Positions 21,490 through 30,270 of a DNA stretch of 64,000 bases are shown one piece after another. The translations under genes and the position numbers were made by a program. The stretch is taken from NCBI GenBank assembly GCA_016721945.1, contig JADKHC010000009.1, forward strand, positions 1 to 64,000, given 5' to 3'. The DNA comes from Verrucomicrobiota bacterium. Its GTDB lineage: Bacteria; Verrucomicrobiota; Verrucomicrobiia; Opitutales; Opitutaceae. Numbering within the stretch: position 1 is the first letter of the stretch; each line of letters opens with the position of its first letter. A model generated the notes under the pieces. That model was not told the origin of the DNA. It saw only the letters and a list, made by a program, of their open reading frames with translations, and did no database searches.

Positions 21490-23478
21490 ATGGATTTCTT
21501 CCAAGCTCAGGCTCAGGCGCAAAAACGCACCAAGCTGCTCGTGGTGCTCTTCGTCGCAGCGGTCGCAGCGATGATCGCCGTGCTGTATTTGGCGATTTCG
21601 CTCGTCTTGGGACAGCTTCCAGAAACAACCACCGGCCACCGCCAAAACAGCTACGCCTATTACGATGCGCCGGTCGCTCAACCAGTGCGTCTGCTCTGGG
21701 ACCCGCAGCTATTCGCCATGGTGGCAGGCGGGACGATTCTCGTGATCGCTGGCGCGGCTCTTTTCAAAACCGCCCAGCTCCGCAGCGGAGGCCCTGCGAT
21801 CGCCGAGATGGTCGGCGGCCGGCGCGTTAATCCAACAACCACCGATTTGAAGGAAAAACGCCTCCTCAACGTCGTCGAGGAGATGTCCATCGCATCCGGC
21901 ATCCCTGTCCCGGCGGTTTACGTGCTTGATGACGAAGTCGGCCTCAACGCCTTCGCCGCCGGCCTCACCACGAGCGACGCGGTTGTCGCAGTAACGCGCG
22001 GCACGCTCGAAAAACTTAACCGCGACGAACTGCAGGGCGTCGTTGCCCACGAATTCAGCCATATCCTCAACGGCGACATGCGCATGAACATCCGGCTCGT
22101 GTCGGTGCTCTTCGGCATCTTCGTGCTGACGATCATCGGCCGCGGCCTGCTGCGCATCCTCTCAAGCACACGAAGACGGAAAAACAAACGAGACGGTCGC
22201 ATCGTGACCCTCGTCGTCGCCATAGGCGTAATTCTCGTCGTTGTTGGTTATGTTGGCTATTTCTTCGGCCGCCTGATCCAGGCTGCCGTCTCACGTCAGC
22301 GCGAATTCCTTGCCGATGCCTCGGCGGTGCAATTCACCCGCAATCCTGGCGGCATCGCAGGCGCACTCAAAAAGATCGGCGGTTACGCTCTGGGCGGACA
22401 CGTCAGCAGCGAAAAAGCAGCCGCCATCGGGCACTTTTTTTTCGCCGAGGGCATGCGATCCAGTTTCATGGGACTGCTGGCCACGCACCCGCCACTCGAC
22501 GAACGCATTCGCGCGATCGAGCCGCAGTTCGACGGAAAATATTTCGAGCCGCCCGAAGTCGTCGATGTGGCCCACGAAAGCTTTGTAACTGCCGGACTGG
22601 TTCCGCCGCCAATCCGCACCACGCGAGCAACCCCACTCACGCTCCCGTCCCGTGAAACGCTCCCCACGGCAGCCATCGCCTCGATCGGAACCCTCACCCC
22701 CGAGCAAGTCAGCAACGCCCAGACGCTCATCAACGAAATCCCTGTCCAGCTGCGCCAAGCCGCACGACTCGCCAGCAAAGCCCCTGCGCTGATCTATAGC
22801 CTCCTGCTCGACCGCAACCCGGAAATCCACGCCAAGCAGATCGCACTCTTACCCGCCGGTTCGGCCAATGCTGTTCTCGCACTTGCCGAACCGCTCAATA
22901 CGCTCCATTCAGAGCATAAACTCCCGCTCTGCCAGCTCGCTCAACCCGCCCTGCGTGAACTAAACGACAACGAGCTCACGGATTTTTTCGCCGCGATTAA
23001 GGCGCTTATCGAAGCCGATAAACAGGTCTCAATTTTCGAGTTTGCCCTCGAAAAACTCCTCTACCACCAGCTCGTGCTCAGTCATGCGCCCAAGCTCTCG
23101 TTCGGGGCCCAGATCTACTCATTCCAAGCCCTGCGCGAACCCATCCTCGTGGTCCTTTCCTCCCTCGCTCATGCATCTTCGGATGACTTGGCACACGCCG
23201 AGCAAGCCTTCGCCGTAGGTGCAGGATTTTTAAAAAACCTGGAAGGCCCGCTAGAGCTACTCGCAACCGAATCATGCAGTCCAGCCCGGCTCGACCAACC
23301 ATTGGACAAACTTGCCCTGGCCGCCGGCCCGATCAAACAGCGACTGCTCCTCGCCTGCGCGCACGCCGCGAGCTGCGACGGACAAATACGCGTGGCCGAA
23401 GCCGAACTCTTACGCACCTTCGCCGCCTGCCTCGACTGCCCGATGCCGCCGCTGATGCTCGCCCGGTCGGCGACATAA
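21490..23478 (+). CDS. M48 family membrane metallopeptidase with C-terminal extension
   Basis: A 662-aa HtpX-like zinc peptidase. It has two N-terminal membrane helices (about 16-41 and 74-92), the catalytic HEFSH motif at residues 187-191, further helices around 200-265, and the third-ligand region REFLADASAVQFTRNP. That core ends near residue 350. The remaining 300 residues are helical, and the end (LLLACAHAASCDGQIRVAEAELLR, core ASCDGQIRVAEAE) resembles TerB-like domains. It is probably involved in membrane protein quality control. It is paired with lemA and separated from it by a repeat. Confidence 0.9.
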   Translation: MDFFQAQAQAQKRTKLLVVLFVAAVAAMIAVLYLAISLVLGQLPETTTGHRQNSYAYYDAPVAQPVRLLWDPQLFAMVAGGTILVIAGAALFKTAQLRSGGPAIAEMVGGRRVNPTTTDLKEKRLLNVVEEMSIASGIPVPAVYVLDDEVGLNAFAAGLTTSDAVVAVTRGTLEKLNRDELQGVVAHEFSHILNGDMRMNIRLVSVLFGIFVLTIIGRGLLRILSSTRRRKNKRDGRIVTLVVAIGVILVVVGYVGYFFGRLIQAAVSRQREFLADASAVQFTRNPGGIAGALKKIGGYALGGHVSSEKAAAIGHFFFAEGMRSSFMGLLATHPPLDERIRAIEPQFDGKYFEPPEVVDVAHESFVTAGLVPPPIRTTRATPLTLPSRETLPTAAIASIGTLTPEQVSNAQTLINEIPVQLRQAARLASKAPALIYSLLLDRNPEIHAKQIALLPAGSANAVLALAEPLNTLHSEHKLPLCQLAQPALRELNDNELTDFFAAIKALIEADKQVSIFEFALEKLLYHQLVLSHAPKLSFGAQIYSFQALREPILVVLSSLAHASSDDLAHAEQAFAVGAGFLKNLEGPLELLATESCSPARLDQPLDKLALAAGPIKQRLLLACAHAASCDGQIRVAEAELLRTFAACLDCPMPPLMLARSAT

Positions 23479-23777
23479 CTTCAGCCTGTTGATTTTGGGC
23501 GCGTGAAAGGCAGTTCACCCAACGAACTGCCCACAGCCCGTTTCCGATCAACTGCTTTTATACATACACTGCGTACCTAGCCGGCATGCAGTTGAGGTGA
23601 GCGCTTGACGCAATGCGCTGGTTTGGCGGCCGGGGGGGGCGCTCATTCGGGGGCTGCATCGGTCCGGCTCATTAAGCGTGCGAACGTCAAAGCATGGTGA
23701 AAAACCCACGGCACCCGTCACTTGCCTCGACTCCCGTGTTCAGCGGGAGCACTTTTAGGCTTACCCCTAAAACGAAT

Positions 23778-24662
23778 ATGAATCCCCTTAATTACGCGTA
23801 TTTGGTGGCATACATCCTGATTTACTTCGGAGTTGTCGGTGGCATCTGGGTTTGGCGGGTGCAACGGCGCAACGAGCGCACGCCCGTCGTGGACAAACTC
23901 CTCCGCACGGCTGGCGAAAGCAACCGCCGGAAACTCTCCGCCTTCGACGACCTCCTCCTGCTCCACCTGACCGGCACGGCACTCATCCCGCTTCTTCTTA
24001 TGGTGGTCGGCCTCTGGATCATCAGCGGCGTCTCCGGCCCATACCAAACGCTAGGGCTAATAATCCTGCTCGTTCTTCTCGCCGTCGGACTGTACTTCGC
24101 CGCCCAATGGCTCATTAAAATCCTCGATCAGCGCTACGAATACCGCATCGGCTATTTCGGCGAACGCGAAGTCGGTGAAATCGTCGATGCCTTGCGCCTG
24201 AAAGGCTTCCAAGTCTTTCACAACGTGCCCGCCAGCGAGGTCCAACCGATTTTCCACCTCGACCACGTGGTCGTCGGTGCGACCGGCGTCTTCGCGATCC
24301 AGACTAAAAGCCGCACCCGTGGCACACCTCGACCGGGTTTCGCCGAGCACAAAATCATATTCGACGGACAGAAGCTCGTTTACCCGTGGGGCGACGATTT
24401 CCAGGGCCTCGAACTCGCCCGCGACCGCGCCGTCTGGCTTGAAAGCTGGCTGGCCCAGATTCTCGGACGCCAAGTGCCCGTGCAGCCCATTCTCGTTTTC
24501 CCAGGCTGGTGGGTCGAGGAACACGCGATCAACACCGTCCGCGTGCTTAACCCCAAGCAGATTCCCGCCGTGGTGAATCGCAACACGCCCATGCTCACCG
24601 AAGAGCAGGTCGAGACCGTCACCCGTCAACTCGAAGCCCGCTGCCGCGACGTCGATTTCTAA
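23778..24662 (+). CDS. NERD-domain membrane protein
   Basis: A 294-aa protein. The start at 23778 (MNPLNYAYLV) places a membrane helix at the N-terminus and leaves out an unconserved upstream stretch. Two or three membrane helices (about 5-25 and 70-115) precede a NERD nuclease-related domain: GEREVGEIVDALRLKGF, HLDHVVVGATGVFAIQTKS. The Asp and QTK residues fit the D-(E/Q)xK pattern of this restriction-endonuclease-like fold. Gln replaces the more usual Glu, so nuclease activity is uncertain. A strong terminator follows. Confidence 0.85.
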   Translation: MNPLNYAYLVAYILIYFGVVGGIWVWRVQRRNERTPVVDKLLRTAGESNRRKLSAFDDLLLLHLTGTALIPLLLMVVGLWIISGVSGPYQTLGLIILLVLLAVGLYFAAQWLIKILDQRYEYRIGYFGEREVGEIVDALRLKGFQVFHNVPASEVQPIFHLDHVVVGATGVFAIQTKSRTRGTPRPGFAEHKIIFDGQKLVYPWGDDFQGLELARDRAVWLESWLAQILGRQVPVQPILVFPGWWVEEHAINTVRVLNPKQIPAVVNRNTPMLTEEQVETVTRQLEARCRDVDF

Positions 24663-24688
24663 TTTTTTTGGCCAGCCATTGTGTTCCA

Positions 24689-24729
24689 CGAGCCGACGTC
24701 GCTGAAAATGCGGCGTCGGCTCGCGTTTT
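24689..24729 (+). terminator. Intrinsic terminator after the NERD gene
   Basis: A 14-bp stem with one G-T pair (CGAGCCGACGTCGC at 24689-24702, GCGGCGTCGGCTCG at 24710-24723) is followed by CGTTTTT. It terminates the plus-strand NERD transcript before sufE. Confidence 0.88.
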
Positions 24730-24755
24730 TCTAGATTACCCGCTGAGATCGCGAC

Positions 24756-25178
24756 ATGTCCCTGGCCGAACGCCATCAACGCCTGATCGAAGACCTCAGC
24801 CTGATTCCCGACCGACAAGAACGCCTCACGGTCATTGTCGATCGCTCGCGCAAACTTCCGCCCTTTCCCGCTGCCGAGCGCAGCGCTGAAAACCGCGTCG
24901 CCGGCTGCCAATCCGCCGTCTGGTTGCTCGGCGAACTCCACTCTGATGGCACGCTGACCATTCGCTGCGATGCCGATTCGCCCATGGTCAAAGGTCTCGT
25001 CCACTTTCTCTGCGAAGCCTATACCGGAGCCGCACCGGTCGATATCGCCTCGACCGAACCCGCCTTCCTCGACGAACTCGGCCTCCTTCGTGATCTCTCC
25101 CCCACCCGTCGCAACGGCCTCACCGCCGTCCACGCCCGCATCCGCGAACTCGCCCGCGCCATGCTAAAAACAGCCTAG
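24756..25178 (+). CDS. sufE: SufE family sulfur-transfer protein
   Basis: A 140-aa SufE-type protein that accepts persulfide sulfur from a cysteine desulfurase for Fe-S cluster assembly. The active-site cysteine is C51 in ENRVAGCQSAVWL, the same position as in E. coli SufE. DADSPMVKGLV and the C-terminal FLDELGLLRDLSPTRRNGL segment are family-typical. No suf operon genes are adjacent, so it may serve a SufS or CsdA encoded elsewhere. The presence of tcdA (csdL) 1.7 kb away recalls the csdA-csdE-csdL cluster of E. coli, so a CsdE-like role is possible. Confidence 0.92.
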   Translation: MSLAERHQRLIEDLSLIPDRQERLTVIVDRSRKLPPFPAAERSAENRVAGCQSAVWLLGELHSDGTLTIRCDADSPMVKGLVHFLCEAYTGAAPVDIASTEPAFLDELGLLRDLSPTRRNGLTAVHARIRELARAMLKTA

Positions 25179-25279
25179 ATAAATAACATATTACCAACTT
25201 ATAATAAGTTAATTACAATAGTTTGTCATTTAATAGATGACAAACTATTCCGGCCTCCCGGACTCAGCCAACATCCGTC

Positions 25280-26128
25280 ATGACCTTCGCCTACCACGAC
25301 GCGCACAACCACCTGCAGGACGAATGGCTCGCGCCGCACCTCGACAAAATCGCAGACCAGCTCACCGCCCTTCCGCTGAGTGCCGCCGTGGTCAACGGCA
25401 CCTGCGAAGACGATTGGGCCCGCGTATCCGAACTTTCACGACGCTTCCCCTGGGTCGTGCCGAGCTTCGGCCTGCACCCCTGGGATGCCGGTAACCGCTC
25501 GCCGGATTGGCTGGAAAAATTCTCTGCCGTCCTCGCCGCCCATCCGAAAGCCGGCGTCGGCGAAATCGGACTCGACCGCTGGATTCTTGAACGTGCCCGC
25601 CCTGACGATCCACGCCTAGCCGGTCTGCGCCGTGCGCCGCTCGACGAGCAAATCGACGTCCTCAATGCTCAACTCGAACTAGCCGCCAAGGACAACCGCG
25701 CCGCCACGATCCACTGCCTCGACGCCTGGGGCGCGCTCGATAAAGTCCTTCGCCGCGCAAAATTGCCCACGCGCGGATTCCTACTTCATGCCTATTCCGG
25801 CCCGACCGAGATGGTCCGCGGCTTCGCCGAACGTGGTGCGTATTTTTCCTTCAACGGCTCTTTTCTCGACGAAAAGAAAACCCGCCACCGCGACACCTTC
25901 AAAAACATCCCGCGCGACCGCCTACTCGTCGAAACCGACGCCCCTGCCATGCCGCTTCCACAGCCATGGCGCACCTACAAGCTTCCGCCTTCGCCGACCG
26001 GCCAGCCCATCAACCACCCCGGCAATATCGAAGCCGCCTACGCCGGTCTCGCCGCAGTCCTCGATCTCTCCGTCGAAGCACTAGCCGCTCAAGTCGAAGT
26101 CAACTTCACCCGCTTCTTCGGCCGTTAG
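25280..26128 (+). CDS. TatD family metal-dependent hydrolase
   Basis: A 282-aa TIM-barrel hydrolase of the TatD type. The metal-ligand motifs appear in order: DAHNHLQ near the N-terminus, GEIGLDRW, an IHCLDAWG strand, the LHAYSG histidine and ETDAPAMP with the catalytic Asp. It probably acts as a nuclease or phosphoesterase in the cytoplasm. It is convergent with tcdA, and the two stop regions overlap by four bases. Confidence 0.9.
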   Translation: MTFAYHDAHNHLQDEWLAPHLDKIADQLTALPLSAAVVNGTCEDDWARVSELSRRFPWVVPSFGLHPWDAGNRSPDWLEKFSAVLAAHPKAGVGEIGLDRWILERARPDDPRLAGLRRAPLDEQIDVLNAQLELAAKDNRAATIHCLDAWGALDKVLRRAKLPTRGFLLHAYSGPTEMVRGFAERGAYFSFNGSFLDEKKTRHRDTFKNIPRDRLLVETDAPAMPLPQPWRTYKLPPSPTGQPINHPGNIEAAYAGLAAVLDLSVEALAAQVEVNFTRFFGR

Positions 26129-26916
26129 TGTTTTAGCGCGATCAAACGCACCACTTCTCCTGCCGCCGCGAGGCCGAAGGTGCCGGTCACGAATACCGCC
26201 GTCCCAAACCCGCTCGCACAATCGAGCTTCAAATTAGTTCCTGGCTCAGGTTCGGTTGAACACGTGCCATTCGCCCACGGGAAAACCGGTTTCTCCGTCG
26301 AATAAATGCAACGCACGCCATAATGATGACCTTCGCCTCGCGCCCACCCGTGATCGCGGCGCAGCTTTTTCCGAACTTGGCGCAACAAATCGTCACTCGT
26401 CGATTCACCGAGATCGCCCGCGCGGATCTTTGTCGCATCGCATTTTCCGCCTGCGCCGCCGACCGACACGCAGGCCAGTCCACGCTTCACACAGGCATCG
26501 ACGAGCAGCGCCTTGTTCGTCATCCCGTCGATCGCATCCACCACGCAGTCAAAATGCGGCGCCAGCAAACGCCCTGCACTCGCCGCGGTGAAAAACTCCG
26601 CCACCGCCTCGACTCGGCAGGCTGGATTGATCGACTTCACGCGCTCCGCCATCACCACGACTTTGGGTCGGCCAATCTGACCATCGATGGCCGGCAGCTG
26701 GCGGTTGACGTTGGTTATACAAACATCGTCGAGATCGATCAGCGTGATCGCCCCCACGCCACTACGCGCGAGTCCTTCGACCACCCACGAGCCCACGCCG
26801 CCGATACCCACCACGGCCACATGCGCAGCGCTCAAGCGTTCGAGCCCGGCGCGGCCGAATAATCGGCCAACACCGCCAAAACGGTCGTTATAGTCGCTGG
26901 CAACTGGTTCGCTCAT
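26125..26916 (-). CDS. tcdA: tRNA threonylcarbamoyladenosine dehydratase
   Basis: A 263-aa ThiF/E1-like enzyme that cyclises t6A to ct6A at tRNA position 37. The ATP-binding VGIGGVGSWVVEGLARSG motif (core GIGGVGSW) sits at about residues 37-54. The family residues DDVCITNVNRQ, DAIDGMTNKALL, and GGAGGKCDATKIRAGDLGES follow. The C-terminal hydrophobic end (FGTAVFVTGTFGLAAAGEVV) is also typical of TcdA. The start overlaps the stop of hslO by four bases, so the genes are cotranscribed. Confidence 0.93.
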   Translation of the reverse strand: MSEPVASDYNDRFGGVGRLFGRAGLERLSAAHVAVVGIGGVGSWVVEGLARSGVGAITLIDLDDVCITNVNRQLPAIDGQIGRPKVVVMAERVKSINPACRVEAVAEFFTAASAGRLLAPHFDCVVDAIDGMTNKALLVDACVKRGLACVSVGGAGGKCDATKIRAGDLGESTSDDLLRQVRKKLRRDHGWARGEGHHYGVRCIYSTEKPVFPWANGTCSTEPEPGTNLKLDCASGFGTAVFVTGTFGLAAAGEVVRLIALKH

Positions 26917-27719
26917 GGCTTTGCCAGAAACGCCTCCATCGCCTCACGCGTGACCGTGTGTCGCGAGCCACAGCGCGGACAACGGATTTCGATTTTCTCG
27001 TCCGTCTCGAAGAGTTCACTGATGTCCTTCCTGGCCGCCGGGGCGAGCACTTCGAGCATCCGCTTCTGGTTGCAGCCGCAATGCCAGCGATAAATGCGCT
27101 TCTCCATCAGCGCGAGCGTCTCAGTCGTATCCATCGTCTTCGCTGACTCGGTCGTGAGCGCGTCGAACCATGCGTGATCGCAGTCCGGGTGCTCGGCCAC
27201 CAAGAGGTATTCCTCCTCGGCGATTTGAAAGATCTTCGCCGCGCGTTGTTCGCTCTGCACATAAAAACTTTCCACGGTCCGCAACGGATCGTTACCGGTA
27301 AAATTGATCGTGCTGCGCCGCATGGGCTCCTTGCCTCGCACCACATCGGTATAGAAAATATTCGCCCCCATATCGCGTACGTTTTCATCGAAGACACGAC
27401 CTGTGATCGCGCCGTCGCCGTTGTCGCCGGTGAGAAACAGATTCACCATCGGTTCCTGGAAATGGAGCGTCCAGGCCACCATCTCGTTCCATGGCCGCGA
27501 CGCGAGATGCAACGTCAGCGCCACGAGCGCGCGCTTGAACATCGTGTCATACTCGGGCTTCAGCTTTAGCTGGTTTTCGCCCAGGTGTAGGTAGTAATCG
27601 ACGAACATCTCACTGAACGACGCACGCGCCACGAGGGCATTGCGGTTGCGCACAAAATACGTGCGCACTTCATGACCAGCTTCGGCAGGATTAACGGGAG
27701 ACGACTCAGGCATGCCCAT
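26913..27719 (-). CDS. hslO: Hsp33-like redox-regulated chaperone
   Basis: An Hsp33 holdase, activated by oxidation. The C-terminal zinc switch is clear: WHCGCNQKR followed about 30 residues later by IRCPRCGSRH (CxC...CxxC). The N-terminal domain (YFVRNRNALVARASFSEM, then GDNGDGAITGRVFDENVRDMG, core GAITGRVFDENVRD) matches the family. I chose an ATG at 27719. A GTG at 27755 would give 12 more residues, and a further ATG lies two codons on. Its placement between msrA and tcdA suggests an oxidative-stress operon. Confidence 0.9.
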   Translation of the reverse strand: MGMPESSPVNPAEAGHEVRTYFVRNRNALVARASFSEMFVDYYLHLGENQLKLKPEYDTMFKRALVALTLHLASRPWNEMVAWTLHFQEPMVNLFLTGDNGDGAITGRVFDENVRDMGANIFYTDVVRGKEPMRRSTINFTGNDPLRTVESFYVQSEQRAAKIFQIAEEEYLLVAEHPDCDHAWFDALTTESAKTMDTTETLALMEKRIYRWHCGCNQKRMLEVLAPAARKDISELFETDEKIEIRCPRCGSRHTVTREAMEAFLAKP

Positions 27720-27814
27720 CGAAGGAGCGAAGTCCGCGCCCAAGCTCAAGCTCACAAAAATGCATGAGCCTGCTTATCGGCGATTCTCCGCCAGCAAGCA
27801 CGGGCGAGTTCGAC

Positions 27815-28402
27815 CTATTTCTGGCCGAGTACTTTCTTGGCTTTCTCGACCTTCGCTTTCACCACGAAGCGGCAATAGCCAGCAGTGGGATTCTTACTAA
27901 AATAATCCTGATGATATTCCTCCGCCACATAGAATTCTCTCAGCGGAACAATCTCGGTCACGATGGCATCGGAAAACTTTTTCTGCGCGACCGCCGTCGA
28001 CTTTTCGGCAGCGGTTTTCTGTTCGTCGCTCGCGTAGAGAATGATCGAGCGGTACTGCGTGCCATGATCGTTACCTTGGGAGTTGAGCGTCGTCGGATCG
28101 TGAATGGTCCAAAAAAACTCCAGTAGTTTTTCCAACGAAACCTGCGCCGGGTCGTAATCTATTTTCACCACCTCAGCGTGGCCAGTGATGCCAGCGCATA
28201 CGGCTTGATAGGACGGATTGACCGTCGTGCCGCCAGCATAACCACTTACCACCGACATCACGCCGGGCATAAGGCGATAGGTCGCATCGAGGCACCAAAA
28301 GCAGCCTCCGCCGAGGACAACGGTTTCGGATTTGGTTGGAGTTTCAGCCGACATGGGAAATGCGAACACGCAGAGCAGGACAGTGAGAAGCACGGTTTTC
28401 AT
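27815..28402 (-). CDS. msrA: Exported peptide methionine sulfoxide reductase A
   Basis: A 195-aa MsrA that reduces methionine-S-sulfoxide in proteins. The catalytic cysteine is C34 in GGGCFWCLDATY, and C37 follows. The VSGYAGG, HAEVVKIDYDP and FFWTIHDPTTLN segments are intact. A cleavable-looking signal peptide (MKTVLLTVLLCVFAFPMSAE) precedes the domain, so it likely acts in the periplasm. It is the first gene of a minus-strand set with hslO and tcdA (gap about 95 bases to hslO). Confidence 0.95.
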   Translation of the reverse strand: MKTVLLTVLLCVFAFPMSAETPTKSETVVLGGGCFWCLDATYRLMPGVMSVVSGYAGGTTVNPSYQAVCAGITGHAEVVKIDYDPAQVSLEKLLEFFWTIHDPTTLNSQGNDHGTQYRSIILYASDEQKTAAEKSTAVAQKKFSDAIVTEIVPLREFYVAEEYHQDYFSKNPTAGYCRFVVKAKVEKAKKVLGQK

Positions 28403-28602
28403 GGAGCACGTGGAACCATGGCGAAGAAACGTCGTTTCGCAAAAAATGCGTGCGTTTAAGCCCGCGAGTCATCCCGCGCCAGTAAACTTAAGAATCTTCA
28501 AAACTATCTATCCTCCGGGCATCTAGGGTGTTTTACGGACACGTGTACTCCAACATTGACAGGCACTTTTCTTAGGTGCTCCATTCCGTCCTTCACCACC
28601 CC

Positions 28603-30027
28603 ATGAAACCCCTTCTGCTATCTCGTCTAGCCTTGGTGTGCGCTTCGCTCTTTACCCTTAGCCTCGCCACCCACGCCGAGTCCTACCGCAATCGCGACAA
28701 CCAGAATCTCGGCGACCGGGGCGAAGGTTTCTACACCGCCCCTTACCAACTACCCTCGGTCGACGAAATCACGGCGGTTCTCGAAAGGGTTCACGCCTTC
28801 GTCGAGAAAGCCAGCCCCACGCGAGTGATCGATGAAACAACGGGCAAGGAAATCACCGACTTCACCACACCAATCGCCACCGCCATCGCCGATCGTGGCG
28901 AAGAGGATGCGTATAATCCGTGGCAATACACCATGGGCGTCACCCACGCCGCGATGTTGTACGCCACGGCTGTCACGGGCGACCAACGCTATGCCGGTTT
29001 CACCCTGCGGCACATGCAGTTCATTCACGACCGTCTGCCCTACTTCAAGAAACAGGCCGCGCAGGTGAAGATCGACCCTGGTGCCGAACATCGTGGCATC
29101 GAAGTGCGCAGCGAAAACCGAACCAACAGCTTCCGAGGCGCCATTCTCACCGAAAGCCTCGACGATTGCGGCGCGATCGGCGCGGCGTTGATTAAAGCCC
29201 GGCTCGCCAAGATCGGCCCCGACCAACTCGCATTGATCAACCATATCGCCGAGTTTGTCGCTAACAAACAGTTCCGTCTCGCCGACGGTAGCTGGGCTCG
29301 CAAACGCCCGCAGCCTGTTTCGCTTTGGGCTGACGACTATTACATGAGCATTCCACTCATGGCGCAGATGACCCGCCTCACCGGCGACCAGAAGTATATT
29401 GATGATGCCGCGCGACATTTCGTCCGGGCTGCTTCCCGTCTCTTCAATACCCGAACCCAGCTCTATACCCATGGCTGGAACGAAAATCAGCCGTACAATC
29501 CGCAATTCTACTGGGGTCGCGCCAACGGCTGGGTCGCCATGGCCGCCGTCGAGTTGCTCGATGTGTTGCCCGCCAGCCACCCGGAACGCCCGCGCATCCT
29601 TGAGCTTTTCCAATTGCACATCCAGGCCCTCGCCTCGCTCCAGGCACCGAGCGGCATGTGGCGCAACCTGCTCGATAAAACCGATTCCTACGAAGAGTCG
29701 TCGTGTACCGCGATGTTCGTTTACGCGATCGCGCACGCCATCAACGAAGGTTGGATCAGCCCCGCCTGTTACGGCTCGGTGGCCCAAGCTGGCTGGAACG
29801 GCCTCAGCACACACATCAACGCCCAAGGCCACGTGCTCGACACCTGCGTCGGCACCACTTTCGCCAGCGACAATGTTTATTATTACCACCGCCCGACCAG
29901 CACCGATGCCACCCACGGCGTGGGCCCGGCGATCATGGCTGGAGCCGAGATGATCCGTCTGCTCAAAAACGAAAAACTCACCATTCGCAAGCAGTGGCGC
30001 ACCTACCACTACCTACCAAAAGAGTAA
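28603..30027 (+). CDS. GH105-type unsaturated glucuronyl/galacturonyl hydrolase
   Basis: A 474-aa secreted enzyme. The ATG at 28603 gives a signal peptide (MKPLLLSRLALVC to about THAES). The six-hairpin barrel of GH88/GH105 is indicated by NPWQYTMGVTHAAMLYA, the DDCGAIGAAL aspartate, WADDYYMSIPLM and the diagnostic FYWGRANGWVAMAAVELLD. Such enzymes remove the unsaturated uronate left by pectate or rhamnogalacturonan lyases. No other polysaccharide genes adjoin it, so it seems to be a stand-alone locus. Confidence 0.88.
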   Translation: MKPLLLSRLALVCASLFTLSLATHAESYRNRDNQNLGDRGEGFYTAPYQLPSVDEITAVLERVHAFVEKASPTRVIDETTGKEITDFTTPIATAIADRGEEDAYNPWQYTMGVTHAAMLYATAVTGDQRYAGFTLRHMQFIHDRLPYFKKQAAQVKIDPGAEHRGIEVRSENRTNSFRGAILTESLDDCGAIGAALIKARLAKIGPDQLALINHIAEFVANKQFRLADGSWARKRPQPVSLWADDYYMSIPLMAQMTRLTGDQKYIDDAARHFVRAASRLFNTRTQLYTHGWNENQPYNPQFYWGRANGWVAMAAVELLDVLPASHPERPRILELFQLHIQALASLQAPSGMWRNLLDKTDSYEESSCTAMFVYAIAHAINEGWISPACYGSVAQAGWNGLSTHINAQGHVLDTCVGTTFASDNVYYYHRPTSTDATHGVGPAIMAGAEMIRLLKNEKLTIRKQWRTYHYLPKE

Positions 30028-30270
30028 GTATTCTGGGGCCAGATCTGCGGCACTTCGCAAACGCCGTCATTGCCCCTTGCCGCACCGCAGAAACCCGTTT
30101 GCACAACCAATAGCTACAAGCGGAGATTAGGGTTGCGGAAAACAGGTATGGGAGCGACCTTACAGCCTGCATGCGTTGAGCGCGCACCCCATCGCGCTCC
30201 GCCTGCCTTACATAAACCTCGCGTCTCCGCCCTTTTGGGCGAACGCGTTAACCTAATAGAAACAAATAAC

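Noticed and set aside
28750..30009. A 419-codon minus-strand frame opposite the GH105 gene
   Set aside because: The plus-strand frame has the complete GH105 signature, so the minus frame is a shadow.
30028..30270. In-frame upstream extension of the RGG protein
   Set aside because: The added residues are unlike the rest and an ATG at 30271 begins a sensible protein; the extension was not used.
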